NCBI RefSeq assembly: GCF_011305995.1
Contig: NZ_CP049910.1
Span: forward strand, 2,852,001-2,916,000
DNA: 64,000 nt
Reading direction: 5' to 3'
From: Diaphorobacter sp. HDW4A
GTDB taxonomy: Bacteria; Pseudomonadota; Gammaproteobacteria; Burkholderiales; Burkholderiaceae_C
The translations under genes were made by a program, and so were the position numbers. Below the pieces are notes generated by a model. It was not told where the DNA came from. It saw only the letters and a list, made by a program, of their open reading frames with translations, and did no database searches. Below are positions 9,396 to 18,843 of the stretch, piece by piece (positions within the stretch are counted from its first letter, which is position 1; each line of letters opens with the position of its first letter).

Positions 9396-10538
9396 ATGCT
9401 TCGCCCCGCCCTCCTGTCCGAACCGCTCAACCGCCGCGCATGGCTCCGTACCACGGGAGTGGTGGCGGCGCTCGGGGCCGCCCTCCCGGCAACGACCGCT
9501 CTGGCCGCTGGTGAGAACAATGCCATGGCTTCGGTCACCCAGATCGTCGACATGTCGCCGCTGCAGCAGGACATCAGCCGCGATTTCCTGATCGGCTCGC
9601 GCGTGGCCTGGCAGGAATTCAACACCCGCGAACGCGCCAGGGGCCGCACTATCCAGCATCTGGTGGTCGAAACCGATGGCAGCGCCCGCGCCGTCAAGGC
9701 CGCTTGGCAGAGCGCAGTGATCGACCCGACCTGCGTGGCGCTGAGCGGCTGTGTGGGTGACGCTACAGCCGCCGCCGTGGCCAGCCTGCAGCGCATCCCC
9801 AGCAGCAATGCTTTGCCCCTCGTCGCGCCATGGCTGCAACGGGAATGGTCGGACAGCGAAAACGCCGTGTTTCCGGCATTCCCCGACTATCAGGCCCAGA
9901 TTGCCCACGCCATGAAATCTCTGGCGGTCATGGGCGTCAAGCAGGCGGGTGTCGTGTATGCCACTCCTGCTTTGCAAAAGGAGCTGAGCGCCTCCATCGC
10001 GCTCGCCAGCAGCGCACAAGGGCTCAAACTGCAAACGCTTTTAGCCGACAAGCGCCCCGCCGTACCCCCGGCGCTGATCCTGTTCATTGGCGGCACACCC
10101 GAGTTGCACGCCTTCGCCCATCTGGTCGGTGGAAAAACAGGCTCGCACTGCTACCTGATCGCGTTGGCCGACGTGAATCTGCAGGTTCTCACACAACTCG
10201 GCGGCGTGCCGCAAAACATCTCTGTGATCGTCACGCAGCCAGTGCCAGTGGTGAGCTCCGGCCTGCCGGTGGTACGCAGCTACCGCACAGCGCTGGGCAA
10301 GCTCTACGACGAGCCGCCGTCGCAACACGGTCTTGCGGGCTACATCGCGGCGCGCTACACCGCCGAGGTGCTCGCGACGCTCGGCACGAACGTCAGCCGC
10401 ACTGGTGCGTTGGCGGCCTTTCGCAAGCGCACGGATCAACAGATCGGCGGCTTCCTCATCGCCTATCAGGGCGACAAGCTCAGCAACGCCAATGTCACGC
10501 AAAGCATGCTCACCTCGGACGGCCGCATCGTTGGCTGA
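9396..10538 (+). CDS. Periplasmic binding protein-like (LivJ-type ABC receptor fold) of unknown ligand
   Basis: A 380-residue exported protein. The N-terminus carries a twin-arginine-like signal (R13-R14 in LNRRAWLRTTG, then a hydrophobic run ending ATTALA), suggesting Tat export. The mature part resembles type I periplasmic receptors (Peripla_BP_6): QQDISRDFLIGSRVAWQEFN near the start, ALSGCVGDATAAAVASL, and a C-terminal GYIAARYTAEVLATLG helix. No ABC permease or ATPase lies next to it. It is divergent from pstS and followed by ppx, so a link with phosphate or polyphosphate metabolism is possible, though only positional. Confidence 0.65.
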   Translation: MLRPALLSEPLNRRAWLRTTGVVAALGAALPATTALAAGENNAMASVTQIVDMSPLQQDISRDFLIGSRVAWQEFNTRERARGRTIQHLVVETDGSARAVKAAWQSAVIDPTCVALSGCVGDATAAAVASLQRIPSSNALPLVAPWLQREWSDSENAVFPAFPDYQAQIAHAMKSLAVMGVKQAGVVYATPALQKELSASIALASSAQGLKLQTLLADKRPAVPPALILFIGGTPELHAFAHLVGGKTGSHCYLIALADVNLQVLTQLGGVPQNISVIVTQPVPVVSSGLPVVRSYRTALGKLYDEPPSQHGLAGYIAARYTAEVLATLGTNVSRTGALAAFRKRTDQQIGGFLIAYQGDKLSNANVTQSMLTSDGRIVG

Positions 10539-10646
10539 GATGGATTGAAGCCAGCGCAAATGCGACCATGTCCTTCACTCAGCCATGAGGGTCGGTGCTA
10601 TGCTGCGCCGCGAGTAAAAACGCGCAAAGCAACAAGCCCCCCTTTT

Positions 10647-12128
10647 ATGCAAGATGGAACATTGCTGGCTGCCGTGGACCTCGGGTCCAACAGCTTCCGA
10701 CTGGAAATCGGCCGATATGAGCACGGCCACATCGAAAAAATCGAATACTTCAAGGAAACCGTACGTCAAGGCGCAGGGCTGGATGAAGACAAGAATCTGA
10801 CCGCTGACTCGATGCAGCGCGGCTGGGACTGTCTGGCCCGCTTTGCCGAGCGGCTGGCCGGCTTTCCGAAGGCGCATGTGCGCGCGGTCGCTACGCAAAC
10901 GCTGCGCGAGGCGCGCAATCGCGAGCTGTTCATCGAGCGTGGCAGCCAGATCCTTGGCTACCCCATCGACATCGTCTCGGGTCCCGAAGAGGCGCGCCTC
11001 ATCTATCAAGGCGTGGCCCGTCTGCTGCCGCAATCGGACGAGCGCCGCCTCGTGGTCGACATCGGCGGCCGCTCCACCGAAATCATCCTCGGCCGCCAGT
11101 TCACGCCGAGCGCCGTAGCGTCGTTTCGCGTGGGCAGCGTGGCCTGGTCCACGCGCTATTTCCCCGATGGCCAATTCACCGCACGCACGTTCGAAGCCGC
11201 CGAGGTTGCAGCCAAAGCTGTGCTCGACGAGGCCCTCGACGTTTATCGACGCGACACCTGGGACGTGGCCTATGGTTCTTCCGGAACAGTGGGCGCAGTA
11301 GGCGATGTACTGACCGCCGCTGGTGCATCCCCCGAAGGCAAAATCACCCGCGAAGGCCTCGACTGGCTCTACGAGCAATTGATATTGGCCCGCAGCGCCG
11401 ACCGTGTGCGCATGAACGGTCTCAAGGAAGACCGCCGCGCAGTGATCGGCGGCGGCATCAGTGTGCTGCGCGCAATCTTCAGCCTGCTCGACATCACCGA
11501 AATGCAAGTCGCACAAGGTGCGTTGCGCCAAGGCGCGCTCTACGACCTGCTCGACCGCGAACAGCCCCAGACCGATCTGCGCTCGTCCACCGTGCGCGGC
11601 CTCATGCAGCGCTTTGGCGTGGATGAACTGCACGCGCAGCGCGTCGCGCAGATCGCCACACAACTCTTCGAGAATGCAGCGCCCACAGGCAGTGAGCGTG
11701 CTGCGCGCAAGCTGGACTGGGCCGCGCGTCTGCACGAGATCGGCCAACGCATCTCGCACAGCGGCTACCAGCGCCACGGCGCGTACATCCTCGACCATAC
11801 CGACGCCGCTGGTTTCGCCCTACCCGAACTGCACCACCTGAGCCAGTTGGTGCTCGGCCATCGCGGCAAGGTGCACAAGATCGGCCTTGAACTCAGCGAT
11901 CCGCAGTTCGTGCTGCAGCTCATGTGCCTGCGCACTGCCATCGCCCTGTGTCACGCGCGCCGTGAACCTGACACCGAAGGCTTTGCGCTGAGTTTCGATG
12001 GCGAGCGCTGCATCGTCCGCTCACGTGCGGGCTGGTCCGAGAGCTATCCGCAATCGGCCCATCTGCTGCACGAAGAGCGCTACTGCTGGCAAAAGACGCC
12101 CTGGGAATTTGTCACGAAACTGAGGTGA
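10647..12128 (+). CDS. ppx: Exopolyphosphatase (Ppx/GppA family)
   Basis: A 493-residue enzyme that removes terminal phosphates from polyphosphate. The ASKHA-type N-terminal domain shows AAVDLGSNSFRLEIG (residues 8-22) and VDIGGRSTEIILG, the two phosphate-binding loops, plus GGGISVLRAIF. An HD-like helical region follows (RLHEIGQRISHSGYQRHGAYIL), as in long Ppx proteins. The ATG at 10647 was chosen because conserved sequence begins there; the frame extends 34 codons further with no family similarity. The opposing enzyme, Ppk, is encoded nearby on the other strand. Confidence 0.94.
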   Translation: MQDGTLLAAVDLGSNSFRLEIGRYEHGHIEKIEYFKETVRQGAGLDEDKNLTADSMQRGWDCLARFAERLAGFPKAHVRAVATQTLREARNRELFIERGSQILGYPIDIVSGPEEARLIYQGVARLLPQSDERRLVVDIGGRSTEIILGRQFTPSAVASFRVGSVAWSTRYFPDGQFTARTFEAAEVAAKAVLDEALDVYRRDTWDVAYGSSGTVGAVGDVLTAAGASPEGKITREGLDWLYEQLILARSADRVRMNGLKEDRRAVIGGGISVLRAIFSLLDITEMQVAQGALRQGALYDLLDREQPQTDLRSSTVRGLMQRFGVDELHAQRVAQIATQLFENAAPTGSERAARKLDWAARLHEIGQRISHSGYQRHGAYILDHTDAAGFALPELHHLSQLVLGHRGKVHKIGLELSDPQFVLQLMCLRTAIALCHARREPDTEGFALSFDGERCIVRSRAGWSESYPQSAHLLHEERYCWQKTPWEFVTKLR

Positions 12129-12143
12129 CATTTTTTTGAAGAA

Positions 12144-12164
12144 CGGTATAAACTGTTTATATCG
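12144..12164. promoter_or_regulatory. AT-rich palindrome before the H1-like gene
   Basis: TATAAAC-T-GTTTATA (12147-12161) is a perfect 15-base palindrome. It extends to 21 bases with a single mismatched pair (CGG on the left, TCG on the right). It lies 21 bases upstream of the ATG at 12183 in otherwise GC-rich DNA and includes TATAAA/TTTATA hexamers that could act as -10 elements. It is a good candidate for a promoter with an overlapping operator. Confidence 0.5.
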
Positions 12165-12182
12165 TTTTACAAAAAGTCTCTC

Positions 12183-12725
12183 ATGACCGTCACTACCAAG
12201 ACCTCCACCGCTCCGACCGCCGCCCCCACGCCTGTTGCCGCCGCCGCCAAGAAGGTGGTGCAACAGGCCGCAGCCACCGCCGCACCGACCACGGCAGCCC
12301 CTGCGCCCAAGAAGAGTCCCCCCGTGGCCGCTGAACCTGCAGTCAAGACAGTCAGCGCAACGACCAAGAAGGCCCCCAAATCGGCCAAGCCTGCGGAAGC
12401 CAAGACGGCCAGCAAAGCCGCTTCCAAGGCCCGCAAGGTCGTCGCCAAGGACGTGCAGAAGGAAGCAAAGGAAGTCAAGCCCAAAAAACCCAAGCTGGTG
12501 CGCGACAGCTTCACCATCCCCAAGGATGAATACGCCGTCATCGACACGCTCAAGCTGCGCAGCGCCAAGTTCGATCATCAGGTCAAAAAAAGCGAGCTGC
12601 TGCGCGCAGGTCTCAAGTTGCTGGCCTCACTGAACGACCAGCAATTGCAAGCCGCGCTGCGCGCGGTGCCCGCCATCAAGACCGGTCGCCCAAAGGCCGA
12701 GGACAGCAAAACCTCCAAGAAGTGA
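12183..12725 (+). CDS. Histone H1-like basic protein with a conserved C-terminal domain
   Basis: A 180-residue, very Ala/Lys/Pro-rich protein. Residues 1-105 are low-complexity (repeated AAAPT, KKAPKSAK and KAASKARK-type stretches), like the DNA-condensing tails of bacterial H1-like proteins (AlgP/HctB type). Residues about 107-160 are ordered-looking: LVRDSFTIPKDEYAVIDTLK, then SELLRAGLKLLASL, a strand-helix-helix order reminiscent of ribbon-helix-helix DNA-binding domains. Presumably it binds DNA. It follows ppx and is convergent with sixA. The function is inferred from composition only. Confidence 0.7.
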   Translation: MTVTTKTSTAPTAAPTPVAAAAKKVVQQAAATAAPTTAAPAPKKSPPVAAEPAVKTVSATTKKAPKSAKPAEAKTASKAASKARKVVAKDVQKEAKEVKPKKPKLVRDSFTIPKDEYAVIDTLKLRSAKFDHQVKKSELLRAGLKLLASLNDQQLQAALRAVPAIKTGRPKAEDSKTSKK

Positions 12726-12755
12726 TGGTGCCGACGGCCTGCGGAACGAGCGCTC

Positions 12756-13217
12756 CTAGAGGAAATCAGGCGACTGCACCGATAGCAGAATCGTCTCTTC
12801 GAGCTCCTGTCGACTGCGGTATCTGAGCCACCAGACCGAGCCCTTGCGGATCGCGCACTGGCTGGCCGTCATGCCCAGCAATCTGGCGGCCGTCTCTCCA
12901 AGCATCGGCTGGTGCCCCACCACCAGCACCGCGCCGCGTGACTTGGGCCACTGGGCCAGTTCGAGCAGGTCGTCGACCGAGCCCCCAGGCAGCAGTTCAG
13001 CACGTGGCTTGAACTTGCGCCCGAGGGCACGTGCAGTCTGTTCGGTGCGCACGGCGGGACTCACGAGCACCCGCAGCCCCTCGGGCAATTGCCGATCCAG
13101 CCACGACGCCATGCGTGCAGCCTGCTTTTCTCCGCGAGCGGTCAGTGGGCGTTCCAGATCTTCCCCGCCATCCGGTGCATCTTCGGCCTCGGCGTGCCTC
13201 CAGAGAATCAGATCCAT
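12756..13217 (-). CDS. sixA: Phosphohistidine phosphatase SixA (histidine phosphatase family)
   Basis: A 153-residue small cytoplasmic enzyme of the histidine phosphatase superfamily. SixA removes phosphate from phosphohistidine on phosphotransfer proteins. The catalytic RH pair is R7-H8 in LILWRHAEAED, with the second active-site histidine in VLVVGHQPML and an arginine in SPAVRTEQTA. The ATG at 13217 was chosen because RHG-family proteins start directly with the first strand; the longer frame adds 19 unrelated residues. It lies 53 bases downstream of ppk on the same strand and may be co-transcribed. Confidence 0.9.
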   Translation of the reverse strand: MDLILWRHAEAEDAPDGGEDLERPLTARGEKQAARMASWLDRQLPEGLRVLVSPAVRTEQTARALGRKFKPRAELLPGGSVDDLLELAQWPKSRGAVLVVGHQPMLGETAARLLGMTASQCAIRKGSVWWLRYRSRQELEETILLSVQSPDFL

Positions 13218-13270
13218 TTCGCGTCTCTCTCGTCGATAGATTGTGTGATTCGGGTGTTGGGCGTATGACG

Positions 13271-15403
13271 TCACCGCGCCGGTGCGTAGCGCAGCATGAG
13301 TGCCTTTTGCGCACCCAGACCATCGGTCACGTGCGGTGCACGCTCGTAATGCCCATCGGCCTCAAGCGTCCATGCGTCACGGTCATCGTGAAGATAAGAC
13401 ACCAAGCATTCATCAATGATGCGTTGGCGCAGCTTCTTGTCCTTCACCGGCCACGCCAATTCCACGCGACGCAGCATGTTGCGATTCATCCAGTCGGCAC
13501 TCGAAAGGTACAGATCTTCCTTCTGGCCCGCCGCGAAATAGAACACGCGTGTGTGCTCCAGAAAACGCCCGATGACCGAGCGCACACGGATGCGGTCTGT
13601 CACGCCCGGCACCTGAGCGGGCAGCATGCAGGCGCCGCGAATGATCAGATCGATGTGAGCACCCTGCTGCCCTGCGCGCAGCAGCGCCTGGATCAGTGCC
13701 TCATCGGTCAGCGCGTTCATCTTGGCGACGATACGCGCGTGCTCGCCGCGTGCCGCCGCCTGACCGACGGCGTCGACCATGTCGATCATGCGCTGCTGCA
13801 ACTCGAACGGCGCGAGAATCAGGTCATTGAGCTTGGGCACGCGGTTCTGATTGGCCAGATGGTCGAACACGGTGTCCATGTCGGCCGTGATGTGCTCGTC
13901 TGCCGTGAGGCAGCTCAGATCGGTGTAGAGCTTGGCCGTTCGCGGGTTGTAGTTGCCGGTGGAAAGATGGCCGTAGCGCCGCAGCTGTCGCCCTTCACGG
14001 CGGGTGACGAGCAGCATCTTGGCGTGCGTCTTCAGGCCCACGACGCCATACACCACCTGTGCGCCAATGGATTCGAGTGCCTCAGCCCAATTGATGTTGG
14101 CCTCTTCGTCGAAGCGCGCCTTGAGCTCCACGACGGCCGTGACCTCCTTGCCGCGGCGCACAGCCTCGCGCAGCAAGTCCATCATTTCGGAATCGGCACC
14201 GGTTCGGTAGATCGTCTGCTTGATCACCAGCACCTTGGGATCATTCACCGCCTCGCGCAGGAACGCCAGCACGCCGTCGAAGCTTTCGAACGGCTGGTGG
14301 ATCAGTACATCTCGCTTCTTCAGCTCGGCAAAGATCGACGTGCTGCGTGGCAGTTGCTCGGGCCACGCGGGCTGCCAGGCCGGAAACAGCAGCGAACGGT
14401 CCGCCACCAGCTCCACCACCTGCGACAAGCGCACCAGATTGACCGGCCCCTGCACGCGATACAGCGCAGCAGCGGGCAGGTTGAACTGCAACAGCAGAAA
14501 GTCCGACATGAAACGCGAGCAGCCGGAAGACACCTCCAACCGCACCGCCTGACCGAAATGCCGATGCTGCAACCCTTGGCGCAAGGCCATCCGCAGATTG
14601 CGCACGTCCTCCTCATCCACCGCCAGATCGGAGTGGCGGGTGACGCGGAACTGCGAGAACTCGGTCACCTCGCGACCGGGAAACAGGTCGGCCAGATGCG
14701 AGCGGATGATGCTTGAGAGCGTGACCATCTGCACGCCCTTGGGTGCCACCTCGGCGGGCAGACGGATCACGCGCGGCAGGATGCGCGGAATCTTGACGAT
14801 GGCGATCTCGTTGGAGCGACCGAAAGCGTCGCCCCCCTTCAAGCGGACAATGAAGTTGAGCGATTTGTTGGCAACCTGCGGGAACGGGTGCGACGGATCG
14901 AGTCCCACCGGAATCAGCAGCGGCCGCACATCGCGTTGAAAATACTCCTTCACCCAGCGTTTTTGTGCACTGTTGCGTTCGCCATGCGAGACGATGCGGA
15001 TGCCGTGCGCCTCGAACGCAGGAGTCAGCGAATCGTTGTAGAGCGCGTACTGCCGCTCCACCATCTGATGCGCCTTCTGCGCCAGCGCCTCGAACGAGGC
15101 CACGCTGTACTCGCCCTTGGTCTCGCCCTGCTGCGCAGCGGTCAAGTGGGCAGCGGCCCGCACTTCGAAGAATTCATCCAGATTCGACGACACGATGCAA
15201 AGGTAGCGCAGACGCTCAAGCAGCGGCACATCAGGACGCACCGCCCAATCGAAGACCCGTTCGTTGAACGCCAGAATACTGTGATCCCGGTCGAGCAAAG
15301 CTATTTTCTTGCCGTTCACCCCCTCGGGAGACCGCGTGGTGAAAACGGCAGCACTACCCTCTGTTGAAGTCATGGACGATGGCGTGGATGCGGAGAAAGG
15401 CAT
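13271..15403 (-). CDS. ppk: Polyphosphate kinase Ppk1
   Basis: A 710-residue enzyme that makes polyphosphate from ATP. Domain order is N-terminal (LLDRDHSILAFNERVFDWA and SNLDEFFEVR), head domain, then the two phospholipase D-like C-terminal domains. The autophosphorylated histidine lies in GLKTHAKMLLVTRRE, and YGHLSTGNYNPRTAKLYTDL and the downstream SADWMNRNMLRRVE are family signatures. Length is normal (about 690-720 residues). A Pho box 49-66 bases before the start indicates PhoB control. Confidence 0.97.
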   Translation of the reverse strand: MPFSASTPSSMTSTEGSAAVFTTRSPEGVNGKKIALLDRDHSILAFNERVFDWAVRPDVPLLERLRYLCIVSSNLDEFFEVRAAAHLTAAQQGETKGEYSVASFEALAQKAHQMVERQYALYNDSLTPAFEAHGIRIVSHGERNSAQKRWVKEYFQRDVRPLLIPVGLDPSHPFPQVANKSLNFIVRLKGGDAFGRSNEIAIVKIPRILPRVIRLPAEVAPKGVQMVTLSSIIRSHLADLFPGREVTEFSQFRVTRHSDLAVDEEDVRNLRMALRQGLQHRHFGQAVRLEVSSGCSRFMSDFLLLQFNLPAAALYRVQGPVNLVRLSQVVELVADRSLLFPAWQPAWPEQLPRSTSIFAELKKRDVLIHQPFESFDGVLAFLREAVNDPKVLVIKQTIYRTGADSEMMDLLREAVRRGKEVTAVVELKARFDEEANINWAEALESIGAQVVYGVVGLKTHAKMLLVTRREGRQLRRYGHLSTGNYNPRTAKLYTDLSCLTADEHITADMDTVFDHLANQNRVPKLNDLILAPFELQQRMIDMVDAVGQAAARGEHARIVAKMNALTDEALIQALLRAGQQGAHIDLIIRGACMLPAQVPGVTDRIRVRSVIGRFLEHTRVFYFAAGQKEDLYLSSADWMNRNMLRRVELAWPVKDKKLRQRIIDECLVSYLHDDRDAWTLEADGHYERAPHVTDGLGAQKALMLRYAPAR

Positions 15404-15451
15404 ACGAATGGATCAGTGCAAGATTGACAACAATCAGTATCAAACGTGACC

Positions 15452-15469
15452 ATGACAATCACGTGACAA
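15452..15469 (-). promoter_or_regulatory. Pho box upstream of ppk
   Basis: On the minus strand TTGTCAC-GTGA-TTGTCAT forms two 7-base direct repeats with a 4-base spacer, matching the PhoB site architecture. It lies 49 bases upstream of the ppk start codon. Together with the pstS site this supports a Pho regulon that includes polyphosphate synthesis. The region 15404-15573 also contains another TTGTCAT on the plus strand (15480-15486), not properly spaced for a second box. Confidence 0.78.
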
Positions 15470-15573
15470 GGTCATTGATTTGTCATATCCCAGAGAACTT
15501 ATTCATTCGTATGCTGGCTGTGTTCAGAGGGGCACGAAGTAAGAAGGCACCGCTTCTTGCGTGAATATGACAG

Positions 15574-16410
15574 TCAGCGGTTGAGAAAATGCTTGCGGTA
15601 CTTCGCAGGCAAGTCTTCCAAACGCATCAGCATCGGCAGATCGGCCGTGTTGAAGTCCGGGTCCCACGCGGGAGCGCCAAGAATGCGGGTGCCGAGACGC
15701 AGGTAGCCTTTGATCAATGCAGGCGGGTCGACATCAAGGCTGGCATCCAGCGTCTCAAGCGGCAGTGGCAATCGCGGACGCACGTGGTACTCGATAGGTG
15801 CCATATGTGTCTCGCTGATGCGACGGTAGATGCTCGCGGCCACGTCGCCGGTCACCACGCCGTTGTGCAGCATCGGAATGCTGGCGCAGCCAATCATGGT
15901 ATCGAGAGAGTTGCGCACCATGAAATCAGCCAACGCGCCCCACAGCGCCAGCACCACTCCACCGTGGCGATGATCCGGATGCACGCAACTGCGGCCCAGC
16001 TCCACCATGCGGCTACGCAGCGTGCGCAGGCGGGTCAGATCGAATTCGGTGTCACTGTAAGTGCTGCCCACGCGTCTGGCCTGCACGGGCGTCAGCACAC
16101 GGTAGGTGCCGATCACCTGACGCGTGATCGTGTCGCGTACCAGCAGGTGTTCGCAGAAATCGTCGAAGAGATCAATGTCGTGCCCAGGGACGGGAGTGTT
16201 CAGCTGCGCCCCCATTTCGGAGACGAATACATCGAAGCGTAGTTTCTGCGCCTCTCTCACTTCATCGAGGTGACGTGCCCACGAGACTTCGATCCCGCCG
16301 CGCGTCTCCGAAATTTGCCCCACATGGCTCGCATCAGATGGGCGGTGAAGTGACCCCCTGGGCAAGGAAGCCGGGCTCAGGGGCATCGTCGGGCTGGGCA
16401 GATCGCTCAT
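15574..16410 (-). CDS. GNAT-fold N-acyltransferase, OlsB/hemolysin-like
   Basis: A 278-residue member of the acyltransferase group that includes OlsB, which uses acyl-ACP to acylate ornithine in the first step of ornithine-lipid synthesis. Typical features are LRFDVFVSEMGAQL near residue 60, DDFCEHLLVRD, GTYRVLTP, and MVELGRSCVHPDHRHGGVVLALW, which resembles the acyl-donor binding core. The ATG at 16410 has AGGA eight bases upstream; an ATG five codons earlier (16425) is also possible. No olsA is adjacent, so ornithine-lipid synthesis remains an inference. Confidence 0.75.
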   Translation of the reverse strand: MSDLPSPTMPLSPASLPRGSLHRPSDASHVGQISETRGGIEVSWARHLDEVREAQKLRFDVFVSEMGAQLNTPVPGHDIDLFDDFCEHLLVRDTITRQVIGTYRVLTPVQARRVGSTYSDTEFDLTRLRTLRSRMVELGRSCVHPDHRHGGVVLALWGALADFMVRNSLDTMIGCASIPMLHNGVVTGDVAASIYRRISETHMAPIEYHVRPRLPLPLETLDASLDVDPPALIKGYLRLGTRILGAPAWDPDFNTADLPMLMRLEDLPAKYRKHFLNR

Positions 16411-16537
16411 GGGGGCATTCCTCATCGTGTGGAGGACATGCCAGACAGCTACCCGGACAGGAGCGCCCCGCCTCCGCAGGAAATTGTGGAAGGCCGCAGT
16501 GACGGGTGCGTGTCAGGTGGGTGACGGTTTGGTGACG

Positions 16538-17872
16538 TCAACTTGCGCGCGCCACGTCGGCGAGCAACTGCGCATAGTGGTTCGCGTCGTCGGCGCTCTC
16601 GGCCTCCACCATCACGCGCAGCAACGGCTCGGTGCCGCTGGCACGGATCAGGACGCGGCCTTGGTCGCCAAGGGTCTGCTCCGCATCGCGCGTGGCCTCG
16701 GCGAGCTTGGTGTTGGCCTTCCAGTCCTGACCGGGTTGCAGGCGCACGTTGAGCAGCACCTGCGGGAACAGCTTCACCTCGGAGAGCAGGTTCGGCAGCG
16801 ACTTGTCGGCGCGCACGCAGGTCTGCAGCACCTGCAGCGCACTCACCAGACCGTCGCCGGTGGTGTGCTTGTCGAGCGCGAGCAGATGGCCCGAACCCTC
16901 CCCGCCGAGTTGCCAGCCGTTCTTGACGAGTTCTTCGAGCACATAGCGGTCGCCCACCTTGGCACGCACGAACTCGACGCCCTTGCGGCGCAGCGCCACT
17001 TCGACGGCCATGTTGGTCATCAGCGTGCCCACCACGCCGGGCACGGATTCGCTGCGCGAGAGGCGGTCGAGCGTCATCAGATAAAGCAGCTCATCCCCGT
17101 TGTAGAGGCGGCCCTGTGCGTCGACCATCTGCAGACGGTCGGCGTCGCCATCGAGAGCCACACCATAGTGCGCGTGGTTGGCACGCACGGCGCGCACCAG
17201 CGCATCGGGATGGGTGGCACCCACGTCACGGTTGATGTTGAAACCGTCGGGCGAGCAGCCGATGGAGATGACTTCAGCGCCCAGTTCATGGAACACCTTG
17301 GGCGCGATGTGATACGCCGCGCCATTGGCCGCATCGACGACGATGCGCAGGCCGCGCAGCGTCAGGTCATTGGCGAAGGTGCTCTTGCAGAACTCGATGT
17401 AGCGACCGGCCGCGTCTTCGAGACGGCGGGCCTTGCCGAGTGATTGCGAATCGGCCCAGACGGGCGGCTCGTCCAGCGCTGCCTCGACCTGCTCTTCCCA
17501 ACTGTCGGGCAACTTGGTGCCGCGTGCGGAGAAGAACTTGATGCCATTGTCCTGAAACGCATTGTGGCTGGCGCTGATCACCACGCCGAGGCTCGCTCGC
17601 TGCGCGCGCGTAAGGTAGGCGACGCCGGGCGTCGGCAGCGGGCCAAGCAGCACGACGTCCACACCAGCCGAGTTGAAACCAGACTCGAGCGCGCTCTCCA
17701 ACATGTAGCCGGAAATACGTGTGTCCTTGCCGATCAGCACCGTGGGGCGCTCTTCGGTGCGGCGCAACACACGGCCCACGGCGTGGGCAAGCTTGAGGGC
17801 AAAGTCGGGCGTGATCGGTGCGACACCCACGGTGCCGCGAATTCCATCGGTGCCAAAGTAGCGACGCGTCAT
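16538..17872 (-). CDS. glmM: Phosphoglucosamine mutase GlmM
   Basis: A 444-residue cytoplasmic enzyme converting glucosamine-6-phosphate to glucosamine-1-phosphate for peptidoglycan and LPS precursors. The four alpha-D-phosphohexomutase domains are represented by the active serine S102 in [12 protein letters not shown], the metal loop [10 protein letters not shown], the sugar-binding loop GEGSGH and the phosphate-binding loop [12 protein letters not shown]. Length matches the family (about 445). It follows folP by 55 bases, the same pair as in the classical ftsH-folP-glmM arrangement. Confidence 0.98.
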   Translation of the reverse strand: MTRRYFGTDGIRGTVGVAPITPDFALKLAHAVGRVLRRTEERPTVLIGKDTRISGYMLESALESGFNSAGVDVVLLGPLPTPGVAYLTRAQRASLGVVISASHNAFQDNGIKFFSARGTKLPDSWEEQVEAALDEPPVWADSQSLGKARRLEDAAGRYIEFCKSTFANDLTLRGLRIVVDAANGAAYHIAPKVFHELGAEVISIGCSPDGFNINRDVGATHPDALVRAVRANHAHYGVALDGDADRLQMVDAQGRLYNGDELLYLMTLDRLSRSESVPGVVGTLMTNMAVEVALRRKGVEFVRAKVGDRYVLEELVKNGWQLGGEGSGHLLALDKHTTGDGLVSALQVLQTCVRADKSLPNLLSEVKLFPQVLLNVRLQPGQDWKANTKLAEATRDAEQTLGDQGRVLIRASGTEPLLRVMVEAESADDANHYAQLLADVARAS

Positions 17873-17927
17873 CTTGTTGTTTTCCTTTGCCTGTTAGATC
17901 TCGTCTTTGAATTCGTGGTGGCCGATC

Positions 17928-18776
17928 TTATCGATTCGGCAAATTCTGCTGCTCCATGGCAGCGAGCACCTTGAGGGCCGCCACCGTGTCACGCACATCA
18001 TGTACCCGCACGATGGCCGCGCCCTGCTGTACGGACAGCAGCGCCGCCGCAACACTGGCACCCAGGCGCTGATCGACCGGAAGGCCCGTCACCGCTCCCA
18101 GTGATGATTTGCGCGACCAGCCCGCAAGCCAAGCGTAGCCGCCCGCGCGTCGAACCAATTCACCCTGAGCAGCAAGAAGCGAAAAATTTTGCTCCACGCT
18201 CTTGCCGAAACCAATGCCCGCATCCAGCACGATGCGCTCGCTGGCGATGCCCAGGCCGCGCAGTACGCTCAATTCACTCTCCAGAAAGCGCCAAACCTCG
18301 TCGACCACAGCACCCTCCATCGTCTGCTGCTGCATGGTCTGCGGGTCACGGTGCATGTGCATGATGCAGATACCGCAACCCGGGTGCGCGGCCACCGCCT
18401 CGCGCGCGCCGTGCTGGCGCAGCGCCCAGATGTCATTGATGATGTCGCCCCCCTCGTCCAATGCAGCGCGCATGACCTCGGGCTTGTAGGTGTCGATGGA
18501 CAACGGCACGCCCAGGCTGCGCGCCGCGCGCACCACAGGAATCACCCGAGCAAGTTCCATGTCGAGCGGCACGGCGGGACTGCCGGGGCGGGTGGATTCG
18601 CCGCCAATGTCGAGAATGTCCGCACCCTGCTCCACCAGAGCCTCGCAATGCGCGAGTGCATCGCGCGCGTTGTCGTGACTGCCACCGTCCGAGAATGAAT
18701 CGGGCGTGACATTGACGATGCCCATTACCTTGGGCGCGTTCAGATCAATCTGGAAACGACCGGCTTGCCAGTACAT
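17928..18776 (-). CDS. folP: Dihydropteroate synthase FolP
   Basis: A 282-residue TIM-barrel enzyme that joins p-aminobenzoate to the pterin diphosphate in folate synthesis and is the sulfonamide target. Signature sequences are MGIVNVTPDSFSDGG (pterin/Mg loop), DIGGESTRPGS, LSIDTYKPEVM, IINDIWALR, the IVLDAGIGFGKS strand and WSRKSSLG. The ATG at 18776 was chosen because family proteins start shortly before the first strand; an upstream extension of 22 residues reads into the terminator after ftsH. No second folate gene is adjacent. Confidence 0.97.
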   Translation of the reverse strand: MYWQAGRFQIDLNAPKVMGIVNVTPDSFSDGGSHDNARDALAHCEALVEQGADILDIGGESTRPGSPAVPLDMELARVIPVVRAARSLGVPLSIDTYKPEVMRAALDEGGDIINDIWALRQHGAREAVAAHPGCGICIMHMHRDPQTMQQQTMEGAVVDEVWRFLESELSVLRGLGIASERIVLDAGIGFGKSVEQNFSLLAAQGELVRRAGGYAWLAGWSRKSSLGAVTGLPVDQRLGASVAAALLSVQQGAAIVRVHDVRDTVAALKVLAAMEQQNLPNR

Positions 18777-18843
18777 ACCTGAGGAGTTCCTTGTTTGCTG
18801 CTGCCTCGCGCCACAACTGCATGCATGCGCCAGAAAGAACAAA

